This document shows, piece by piece, positions 58,491-64,000 of a stretch of 64,000 bases of DNA. Source of the stretch: Cladopsammia gracilis (taxonomy: Eukaryota; Cnidaria; Anthozoa; Scleractinia; Dendrophylliidae); contig JAJGOT010000121.1 in assembly GCA_022457155.1 (NCBI GenBank), forward strand, positions 1,159,001 through 1,223,000. Reading direction: 5' to 3'. Each line of letters starts with the position of its first letter. Position 1 is the stretch's first letter. The translations under genes were made by a program, and so were the position numbers. Under the pieces are notes generated by a model. The model saw only the letters and a program-made list of their open reading frames with translations, had not been told where the DNA came from and did no database searches.

Positions 58491-59195
58491 TCACAGTATT
58501 GCCCCGAGAACTGGGATATTGTTGAATGGACTTTTCGATCCCAGCAGAAGTCCCGCTCCTTTTTTTGATTTTTTTCCCATCCCAACAGTTTTTCGTCCCC
58601 AGGTTCCGATGAATGGGGGAGGTGGTTCCCAAGGAGCTCCCAATCTCGGAGCGCCGTTTCCTTTTGGGCGTCCAACTCTTGGAGCTCCTTTTCCTTTTGG
58701 TCTGCCAACGCGTGGCGCTCCTTTCCCAAACAAATTTTTCACCATGTCCAACGCCAGCGGGATTCCGATGGAAGCCAGCACAGTTCCCAACAATCCACCA
58801 GACTGTTTTGCGGATGGTTTGATCACCAACTGTCCTCCTGATTTCAGGGCAGTTAAAATATCCTGTTTCTGTTTATTTGTCAACAGATGTTTATTGTCAA
58901 TCAGTTTTTGAATTTTATCTTGGGGAATCAGAAATCCGCCCGTTTGCGCTCCTTTTCCGCTTATCTTTTTCACAACTTGACTCGCTCCTTCACTCGCCAA
59001 ACCAGCCAATGCTGACAGCCCAAGTGTCTTTGCCAGAGTGGGTGCCAGAGAACGAGCCAGGGGAACAATAGCAGAGAAAAGACTTCCACCTTGCTTCATC
59101 ACTTTTCTGATTTGCATTTTCGATATCTTTATCTCAACTCCCTTTCCCAAAGCTGCAGCTTTGGCAATTCGTTTCTTTTGATTGGTCGTTAGCAT
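58491..59195 (-). CDS. Minor virion/core protein, hydrophobic-glycine and basic repeats
   Basis: There is an ATG at 59195 and a TGA at 58491, giving 234 residues. In order: a DNA-binding-like LTTNQKKRIAKAAALGKGVE segment, KISKMQIRK, a GGSLF-led hydrophobic stretch, a second LLTNKQKQDILTAL and SGG block, then a three-fold GKGAPRVGRPK-like repeat and a C-terminus LLLGSKSPFNNIPVLGAIL. This arrangement is shared by an uncharacterised, adenovirus pX/core-like protein class of Maverick and adintovirus elements. The true N-terminus probably lies upstream at 59328: the segment 59203-59328 encodes matching N-terminal sequence but is out of frame because of a 10-A run. It is a likely protease substrate. 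Confidence 0.75.
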   Translation of the reverse strand: MLTTNQKKRIAKAAALGKGVEIKISKMQIRKVMKQGGSLFSAIVPLARSLAPTLAKTLGLSALAGLASEGASQVVKKISGKGAQTGGFLIPQDKIQKLIDNKHLLTNKQKQDILTALKSGGQLVIKPSAKQSGGLLGTVLASIGIPLALDMVKNLFGKGAPRVGRPKGKGAPRVGRPKGNGAPRLGAPWEPPPPFIGTWGRKTVGMGKKSKKGAGLLLGSKSPFNNIPVLGAIL

Positions 59196-59202
59196 CAGTT
59201 CA

Positions 59203-59328
59203 TCACTTTCGCTTGTTTGATTTTTTTTTTAATCTCAGGGTGATAGCGCAGTTTGCTTTGAATGCTCTTCCAAGCTTGCTTTTTTGCCCTTTCGACAGAT
59301 TTACTTTATATGGGTGATATGTTGTCAT
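59203..59328 (-). CDS. Probable N-terminal part of the minor virion protein, frame-broken
   Basis: The ATG at 59328 is preceded by TTTAAA and opens 41 codons (MTTYHPYKVNLSKGQKSKLG, then a basic ITLRLKKK) to a TGA at 59203. At the 10-A run 59221-59230 (T on the plus strand) a one-base shift leads into a frame reading ESDELMLTTNQ, which runs straight into the 59195 ORF. N-termini of this shape and this junction are usual in related elements, so the break is a one-base indel, a sequencing error or a slippage site. Confidence 0.65.
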   Translation of the reverse strand: MTTYHPYKVNLSKGQKSKLGRAFKANCAITLRLKKKSNKRK

Positions 59329-59345
59329 TTTAAATGACAACATAT
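59317..59345. promoter_or_regulatory. 14-bp palindrome at the minor-protein start
   Basis: ATATGTTGTCATTT, a single T, then AAATGACAACATAT. The right half spans the start codon region of the frame at 59328, and the motif lies 19 bases beyond the stop codon of the major capsid gene. It could act as a terminator or attenuator hairpin or as a dimeric binding site. Confidence 0.6.
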
Positions 59346-59363
59346 GTTTTCAGATCACACACT

Positions 59364-60650
59364 TCACACGATAACCAGTTCATTTCCAATCTTATCAATT
59401 TTCACCAGTTCTTCATAGAGAACAATGGCATGTACATTGAAGTTTGCAGCTGTATCTGCGTTCAATCGACATCTGAATATCAACTGCTTGGGATCTCTTG
59501 TTGGTTTTTCAGTTTGATAAGTCAGATCGAAATAGATCAACGAGAAAAGAGAATTGAAATTGGCCAGATTCAACTGTGTCCCTGTGTTATAATCATTTTT
59601 CCTCATTGCATAAGCCATGACATCCTGGAAAATCCTTACTTTGCTTTCACTGTCGTACTCTGTTTCCGGGTAGAAAACTCCGTTCCCATATTCTAATCGA
59701 CAGTTCAACAGCGAAGCGGCGTTATCTGCCGCATTCAGCTTGAAAGTGTCCATGAGATAAGGATTCTCTTCTGCATGGTCGTCATTGGGTGGAGCGGTTC
59801 TTTTCAGCCAGACAAAAATATGCCTCACATTGTCAATGCTCGCTGAGATCTGGAAAAATCCTGATGATGTTGCGGGAGCAGATTTTTGATACATTTCCCT
59901 TAGATATTTCCATTGCGTTTCTTTCAGGAATGAACTGACAAATTTGTCATAAAGTGAATCTTTGGGAGTCAATCTTGGCACCCAAAGCAAAAATCGATTC
60001 ACAACAACTCTTCCAGCATCAACGCCGTTTGCCATATGAATCAGCTCCTCATCATCTTGAAGAGCTATCTCGAATTGAAGCTGCATGGGCACAAGCATCT
60101 TATCTTCCAACTCTTCGAAAAAGGAAAAACGATTCAGGGGAATGATCGTGTTAATGTTCTTTGCACCGCCGTTTCCATTGTTTTGAACTGCTTGAGATTG
60201 CACCCGGCGAGCTTCAAATCCAAGATTCGTATTAGCGGTTGTTGCATCAGTATCCAAATACCAGAAACTGTTCTTGGCGACTGATCTGCTGAAGTCGTCG
60301 GAGTATTCCAACAAATTCTTTGCGAAACAGACTTTATGCAGATTATCAGTATCATAAATAATCTTTCCCGCAGATCGGATTGTCAGGTGTTTAATCAGGG
60401 AATGAGCGCCATTGATCACTGTGATCCTGTCAGCTGCCGCATAGCCAGCACCATCCGCCAGTTTTTGGAGTTGAAACTGCACCTCGAAATATGTATTATA
60501 CCAATCATAGAATGCGGATCGGTCATTAATCGTGAATTTATAGCCACTTTTTTGTTGATGTTGCCCACCAGCTGGAGCTCGGATTGTGTCATCCAGCTGG
60601 AAGCGCACTAATTCATTTCTTTGAAGATATTCATTCGATCGAAAAGCCAT
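59364..60650 (-). CDS. Major capsid protein (hexon-like, double jelly-roll type)
   Basis: This 428-residue protein has a true ATG preceded by TATAAA. Recognised by eye as the Maverick/Polinton major capsid family: an N-terminal beta-rich domain (FYDWYNTYFEVQFQLQKLAD, HSLIKHLTIRSAGKIIYD), a central NRFSFFEELEDKMLVPMQLQ stretch leading to FEIALQDDEELI, and a second beta domain (FVWLKRT, ending FNVHAIVLYEELVKID). Known family structures are two vertical jelly rolls that trimerise into pseudo-hexameric capsomers, as in adenovirus hexon and NCLDV capsids. Length is at the shorter end for the family. The frame is intact with no stops. It starts seven bases after the stop of the core-like gene. Confidence 0.85.
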   Translation of the reverse strand: MAFRSNEYLQRNELVRFQLDDTIRAPAGGQHQQKSGYKFTINDRSAFYDWYNTYFEVQFQLQKLADGAGYAAADRITVINGAHSLIKHLTIRSAGKIIYDTDNLHKVCFAKNLLEYSDDFSRSVAKNSFWYLDTDATTANTNLGFEARRVQSQAVQNNGNGGAKNINTIIPLNRFSFFEELEDKMLVPMQLQFEIALQDDEELIHMANGVDAGRVVVNRFLLWVPRLTPKDSLYDKFVSSFLKETQWKYLREMYQKSAPATSSGFFQISASIDNVRHIFVWLKRTAPPNDDHAEENPYLMDTFKLNAADNAASLLNCRLEYGNGVFYPETEYDSESKVRIFQDVMAYAMRKNDYNTGTQLNLANFNSLFSLIYFDLTYQTEKPTRDPKQLIFRCRLNADTAANFNVHAIVLYEELVKIDKIGNELVIV

Positions 60651-60656
60651 TTTATA

Positions 60657-61082
60657 TTATTTTTTTCTTTTTCGGACTCCCTGCCCGGAGATCAGCCTGT
60701 TCAATATAGCATCAGAACTTTCTCCCTGCGGTAGCGCTCCCTGCGGTCGCTCTCCGGAGGTTGACGCAGGGGTTGATTGTGGTCGAGCTGGTTGTTTTTT
60801 ACCTGGCGGTTTTTTGCTCCCAATTCTCATATTTCCCAGTTTTTTCATGATCAAATCACCAGATTTTTCAACTGCTTTTTTGCCGAGTTTATCCCCAGCG
60901 TGAGAAATTCCTGATTCCAATGCTTTTTTCGCAATGGGTTTTGCGAATTTATTGAAGACGACTGATGCGACCTTCCTCATTGGTTTGAAAATATTGTCCA
61001 CAATCAAACCTGTTCCTTTGTGCCGGAAGACAAACCGTCCCAATTTGGGGTGGAAAAAACGAGAGAATTCATAAGGTTTCAT
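60657..61082 (-). CDS. Small basic core-like virion protein
   Basis: The protein has 141 residues, Lys/Arg-rich, starting with ATG at 61082 (AATAAAATG). That start overlaps the TGA of the penton-like gene (ATGA). Residues 40-90 form an amphipathic repeat (KPMRKVASVVFNKFAKPIAK, then KKALESGISHAGDKLGKKAV), followed by a Pro-rich basic linker (PPGKKQPARPQSTPAST) and a basic end (GVRKRKK). Position between penton and major capsid, size and charge fit a DNA-condensing or capsid-cementing protein like those of adenoviruses. No specific family assignment is possible by eye. Confidence 0.65.
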   Translation of the reverse strand: MKPYEFSRFFHPKLGRFVFRHKGTGLIVDNIFKPMRKVASVVFNKFAKPIAKKALESGISHAGDKLGKKAVEKSGDLIMKKLGNMRIGSKKPPGKKQPARPQSTPASTSGERPQGALPQGESSDAILNRLISGQGVRKRKK

Positions 61083-61855
61083 TTTATTTGCTTTTTCAAG
61101 ATAAGCGAGAACGCCGTATCGGCTCCATTCAAATCAACAACCCTTCTTTTGCCGTCAGTGATATAGATTCGAATGGAACTTATTGTGTTTTTATTCACAG
61201 GGCTGAATGTGATTCTCATGGGTTCCAAAGTGAAACTATAGGAGGCCTGCAGAACAGATGTGGAAAAGGAGAAGATAATATCACTCTCTTCCCCATCCAC
61301 AAGCGAATCATTTGTGAGATCGCAATGCACGTTCAACATATCGGTATCTTGACTGAGGTTTGGAACTCTGGGGCCAATGTTGACTTTATCTTTCACAATC
61401 TTTTTATCGAAACCAATGAGATCGTTGAAGTTAGATTTGGTGAAATCCAGTTGATAATTTTCTTCCAGTGTGATTGTTACTCTGAAAGTTGTGAGAGAGA
61501 AAGCAAGATTGATTGGTAATTTTTCATTCTTTCCTGGGGTGGATCCTGCGAGTGGGCCTGTTGCTTTTCGAATTGCCGCATTTATTGTGGAATAATCCCA
61601 AACTCCAGCAGGAAAGGTGATATCGGAAAATGCTTTCCCACCATCAGAGCTGAATCTGATCAGCTGATTTTTCAATGCCGCATTGATGTTATACCACGTA
61701 AAACTCATATTGATAATTCTGTTCAACCCAACAACATATTGGGAATTTGGGTCCAAAACAATGGGCCGATTGAATTTTGTTGTGAAATTTTCTGGTTTGT
61801 TTCCCCCAGTCTTGACGGAAAAGGATGACAGGACAATTTCTCTTTCGATTTCCAT
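61079..61855 (-). CDS. Penton-like minor capsid protein (single jelly roll)
   Basis: I start it at the ATG at 61855, one base after the stop of the PPxY gene (TAA-A-ATG); an in-frame ATG at 61891 lies inside that gene and lacks the motif. The 258 residues are beta-rich: EIVLSSFSVKTGG, FTTKFNRPIVLDPNSQYVVG, NMSFTWYNIN, FPAGVWDYSTINAAI, ending in TISSIRIYITDGKRRVVDL. This pattern (an NxI/L-x-P-I/L strand followed by a YxVGLxxI strand) is typical of the Polinton penton homologue, which forms pentameric capsid vertices. Intact. Confidence 0.8.
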   Translation of the reverse strand: MEIEREIVLSSFSVKTGGNKPENFTTKFNRPIVLDPNSQYVVGLNRIINMSFTWYNINAALKNQLIRFSSDGGKAFSDITFPAGVWDYSTINAAIRKATGPLAGSTPGKNEKLPINLAFSLTTFRVTITLEENYQLDFTKSNFNDLIGFDKKIVKDKVNIGPRVPNLSQDTDMLNVHCDLTNDSLVDGEESDIIFSFSTSVLQASYSFTLEPMRITFSPVNKNTISSIRIYITDGKRRVVDLNGADTAFSLILKKQIK

Positions 61856-61856
61856 T

Positions 61857-62837
61857 TTATGATTTGAAATAGTTTTTAAAGAGCTTCTCATGCTGGGAAC
61901 GATTGATGACGCCCTCTTTCAGGAGAAGATCGAGAATGCCAACTCCAGTGTTTCTGATGCCAACGTTTGTATTCCCAGCAAGAATGGAGCCAACGATGAC
62001 TTCAAGTTTCTGGAGAAGATCTGCGGGGTTGGAGAAAAAACGGATGGATCCACCTTTTTTTCTTCTTCTCAGTCCCGAACCCATCTGTGTCGCTTTCGTT
62101 TTATAATGCTTTATGTATTCATTCAGAGCTTTGAATGAGCGATCTATCCTTCGATGTTGCCAATTCTTTTGCTCTTCCGTTATTTCCCCTTTCTTGAATT
62201 TTTTGGTGAAAGATGATTTGTAGCCCTTCAACTGATTTCTTCTGAAGTTTGCAATGGTCACAAGATCATTGAGATATTTGATTTTCTTCGCTGATGAAGC
62301 ATTTGGTTCACTGAGAGTTTTCTCCGCAGTATCATAATTCGTGAGGTCCAAGCTATTCAATATCTGATTGGCTTCATCTCCTTTTTCCTCTTCCTCTTCC
62401 ACTTCATCGCCCGGCGCAAGAGCATAATCGGGAGAGTCGTCTTCTTCATATTCAGGTGGATCTTCCCCTATCTCTTTCGCAACTTCTTCATAACTTGGAG
62501 GAGCTGCTGGAATTTGTTTCTTTGTTTGGGATGGAACGGCCTCATCAAACAAGCCTTCGGCATCCATATCTTCAAATGGGTCGACTTCGGGGAGATAATC
62601 AATCTCTTCCAGTTTGGCTTTCTTCCTTCGTGTGGGTTGCACCCGGGGAAGTGGCCCCAAATTCGACTCAATCACCTCATCCAGTTTCGATGTGACTGGT
62701 TTGAACATTTTTTCAAGTCCGATTTGACTTGTCTCTTCACCCAACTTTTTCTGGGTGATAGCATTGTGAACAAAGTTGATTTTTTTGCCCAAAGCAGATT
62801 TGCTTTTGGCCATTTCTTGCCATTTCAATAAACTCAT
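61857..62837 (-). CDS. Virion-associated protein with tandem PPxY motifs
   Basis: I start it at the ATG at 62837 (TATAAAATG) and not at the upstream in-frame ATG at 62855, giving 326 residues. Features: a basic N-terminal region (SKSALGKKINF, PTRRKKAK), an acidic centre with PPSY (residues 113-116) and PPEY (127-130) flanked by EEE/DDD runs, a basic helical segment (KSSFTKKFKKG, RRRKKGG) and a hydrophobic C-terminal domain (LQKLEVIVGSILAGNTNVGI, LLLKEGVINRSQHEKLF). The C-terminal domain recurs in related elements. PPxY is the docking site for WW domains of NEDD4-type ubiquitin ligases and is used by many viruses for trafficking or egress; adenovirus protein VI also has one. It is first in the leftward gene train. 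Function by inference: minor capsid or trafficking protein. Confidence 0.72.
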   Translation of the reverse strand: MSLLKWQEMAKSKSALGKKINFVHNAITQKKLGEETSQIGLEKMFKPVTSKLDEVIESNLGPLPRVQPTRRKKAKLEEIDYLPEVDPFEDMDAEGLFDEAVPSQTKKQIPAAPPSYEEVAKEIGEDPPEYEEDDSPDYALAPGDEVEEEEEKGDEANQILNSLDLTNYDTAEKTLSEPNASSAKKIKYLNDLVTIANFRRNQLKGYKSSFTKKFKKGEITEEQKNWQHRRIDRSFKALNEYIKHYKTKATQMGSGLRRRKKGGSIRFFSNPADLLQKLEVIVGSILAGNTNVGIRNTGVGILDLLLKEGVINRSQHEKLFKNYFKS

Positions 62838-62902
62838 TTTATATCCCAGAAACACAAATTTGGGAGAAGAACATGATGTAGAACATAATGTTCATCAATA
62901 AA
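62838..62902. promoter_or_regulatory. Divergent promoter between PPxY protein and ATPase
   Basis: Only 65 bases separate the two start codons. Both ends carry the shared start motif (TATAAAATG leftward, AATAAAATG rightward). A near-palindrome, AACATGATGTAGAACATAATGTT, lies in the middle. The major leftward virion-gene transcript and the rightward ATPase-fibre transcript would both start here. Confidence 0.6.
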
Positions 62903-63535
62903 ATGAAAATCCCAAATTATGATTGCCAGGACCCAATCACAAATTTCAAACAACTTCACCCTTTCATGCCGGATCGAACTTTCAGAATGTTGATTTGTGG
63001 CCCTTCAGGATCGGGGAAAACAAATGTTCTCCTGGATATGATTTTCCGCCTGCTCTTCTACGATAAAATTTTCCTGTACGCGAAAAATCTTGACCAAACC
63101 AAATATCAGCATCTGCTGAAAACGTTTCGCTCAATCAGCAAAGAAGCTGGGTATGACGTCGTGGAAGCATCCCCGGATGAAATCATCCCAGTTTCTGAAT
63201 TGACAGGGGAGAATCAAAAACTGGTTGTTTTCGATGATTTTGTTTCCGAAAAGAACCAAAAGCCATTGATTGATTATTTCATTCAGGGGAGGCACAAGAA
63301 TTGCTCTGTGATTGATCTTTCGCAAAGTTATTTCAGAACACCAAAAGATATCCGCCTGAATTGTTCGCATTTTTGCATCTTTGAATTCCCCAGCAACAAA
63401 GAAATTGCAGCGATCTGCAGGGAAAACAATGTCAGCAAAGAAGATTATCGGAAAGCAACGGCGCAGCCCTTCTCTTTCCTGTATGTGGATAAGCCAAGGA
63501 AATTCATTGCCAAAAATTTTGATGAAAGCATTTAA
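62903..63535 (+). CDS. Packaging ATPase (A32/FtsK-HerA type)
   Basis: I start it at the ATG at 62903 (AATAAAATG) in preference to 62888; 210 residues. Walker A is GPSGSGKT (residues 33-40) and Walker B is KLVVFDD (106-112). A conserved FIQGRHKNCSVIDLSQSYF (arginine-finger/sensor region, about 126-144) and a C-terminal FSFLYVD follow. This is the A32-like branch of FtsK-HerA motors that pump DNA into icosahedral capsids and is universal in Polintons and NCLDVs. All key residues are intact. TAA is followed after one base by the ATG of the fibre gene. Confidence 0.9.
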   Translation: MKIPNYDCQDPITNFKQLHPFMPDRTFRMLICGPSGSGKTNVLLDMIFRLLFYDKIFLYAKNLDQTKYQHLLKTFRSISKEAGYDVVEASPDEIIPVSELTGENQKLVVFDDFVSEKNQKPLIDYFIQGRHKNCSVIDLSQSYFRTPKDIRLNCSHFCIFEFPSNKEIAAICRENNVSKEDYRKATAQPFSFLYVDKPRKFIAKNFDESI

Positions 63536-63536
63536 A

Positions 63537-64000
63537 ATGAGTTATTCAAATGGACTGCTTTCTGAAACAAGCACTCGCGCGCATGGCGCGGGACGAGATG
63601 GAAAAGATGGATTGCCGGGCGTTGGTTTCAAGCTGACGCCTTCAGGAGACTTCGATCTTCAAAACAAAAAAATGACCAATATCGCTGAAGGAACGGGGAA
63701 TTCGGATGCAATCACAAAGCATCAAGTTGACACGCTTGCGGCGCAATTGCGGGCAGATTCTCTCCAGGTGGATGGTTCCTCGCATATGACTGGGGATCTT
63801 GATCTCAGGGGGCAAAAACTCATCAACCCCGGCGGAATTGAAATGAATCGCAAATTGATCGTCAATCTGGACACTGATGAAGACAACGATTTGTCAGCGG
63901 TGAACGTGATCACATTGAAAAAATTTCACCCTGATGCTCCGGCTCACACTCATGAAGTCACGAAGGACCTGGATTTGAAAGAACTTTTCAACGTGAAAAA
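63537..64000 (+). CDS. Fibre-like protein with collagen-type triplets (partial)
   Basis: The ATG at 63537 (TTTAAAATG) lies one base after the ATPase stop and opens at least 154 codons that run off the window end. Residues 19-28 are Gly-x-y triplets (GRDGKDGLPG), followed by FDLQNKKMTNIAEGTGNSDA with AITKHQVD, later DLDLRGQKLINPG. These are short repeated beta segments like those in phage tail fibres and some Polinton/adintovirus attachment proteins. Expected role: a trimeric spike that binds the host cell. The C-terminal head is not visible. Confidence 0.75.
   Translation, partial: MSYSNGLLSETSTRAHGAGRDGKDGLPGVGFKLTPSGDFDLQNKKMTNIAEGTGNSDAITKHQVDTLAAQLRADSLQVDGSSHMTGDLDLRGQKLINPGGIEMNRKLIVNLDTDEDNDLSAVNVITLKKFHPDAPAHTHEVTKDLDLKELFNVK

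Larger units (their letters stand above)
54137..64000. mobile_element. Maverick/Polinton (adintovirus-like) element, left part
   Basis: A single 9.9-kb block encodes a chromodomain DDE integrase, an adenain protease, a packaging ATPase, a major capsid protein and a penton-like protein. This set defines Maverick/Polinton elements and their adintovirus relatives. Seven or more further frames are packed with 1-40 base gaps and no introns. The left limit is placed at a foldback beginning TTAGTAGAAGTG; the right end, and a protein-primed PolB, would lie beyond the window. Gene order on the minus strand from 62837 down: PPxY protein, penton, core, major capsid, minor protein, protease, PLA2-like, integrase. 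The ATPase and fibre run rightward. Confidence 0.9.

Noticed and set aside
57988..58911. 307-residue plus-strand frame
   Set aside because: It is antisense to the protease and minor-protein genes, whose domains are clear on the minus strand.

Overview
The window looks like AT-rich nuclear DNA from an animal, most likely an anthozoan cnidarian such as a coral or sea anemone. This is inferred from three things: spliced genes with GT-AG introns, an astacin protease that ends in a ShKT domain, and a dense load of BEL/Pao, Penelope-like, Tx1/L1-like and CR1/L2-like elements with many small inverted-repeat transposons. Host coding sequence is sparse; repeats and dead transposons make up most of the first 54 kb.

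Region 1 (1-20.4 kb, + strand) holds the 3' half of an astacin-type zinc metalloprotease gene. Its exons are at 5285-5460 (zinc-binding motif), 16851-17120 (Met-turn and end of the catalytic domain), a possible 15-nt microexon at 17339-17353, and 20021-20160 (C-terminal ShKT domain and stop). The introns contain a dead BEL/Pao element, a Ty3/gypsy relic, a TTAA-flanked MITE and a decayed copy of the second astacin exon.

Region 2 (20.4-37.9 kb) contains no gene I can support. It holds MITEs of several types (a pogo-like one with TA target site and a Mutator-like one with a perfect 9-bp target duplication), a CR1/L2-type LINE tail, two Penelope-like GIY-YIG relics, a dispersed repeat family in inverted pairs, microsatellites and a duplicated piece of astacin intron.

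Region 3 (37.9-53.3 kb, + strand) holds a signal-peptide exon (37957-38032). It joins in phase to an acidic Ser-Gly-Glu/Asp repeat exon (51054-51628), suggesting a small secreted acidic repetitive protein. The 13-kb intron contains a 118-bp satellite, a 1.2-kb TIR transposon that keeps only a paired-type HTH domain, and a 5.3-kb Tx1/L1-like LINE bounded by a perfect 15-bp target duplication. A possible terminal exon with a GRF-type zinc finger follows.

Region 4 (54.1-64 kb, running off the right end) is the most notable part: the left portion of a Maverick/Polinton (adintovirus-like) element. It encodes a possible VLTF3-like protein, an acidic protein, a chromodomain DDE integrase, a phospholipase-A2-like protein, an adenain-type protease, a hydrophobic/basic minor virion protein, a double-jelly-roll-type major capsid protein, a basic core-like protein, a penton-like protein, a protein with two PPxY motifs, an A32/FtsK-type packaging ATPase and the start of a collagen-like fibre protein. 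No PolB is present in the window. Eight of its genes begin at the same TAAAATG motif, which resembles the late-promoter/start signal of cytoplasmic large DNA viruses. The capsid genes are open, but the protease lacks an ATG, the minor protein has a homopolymer frame break and the integrase lacks its N-terminus.
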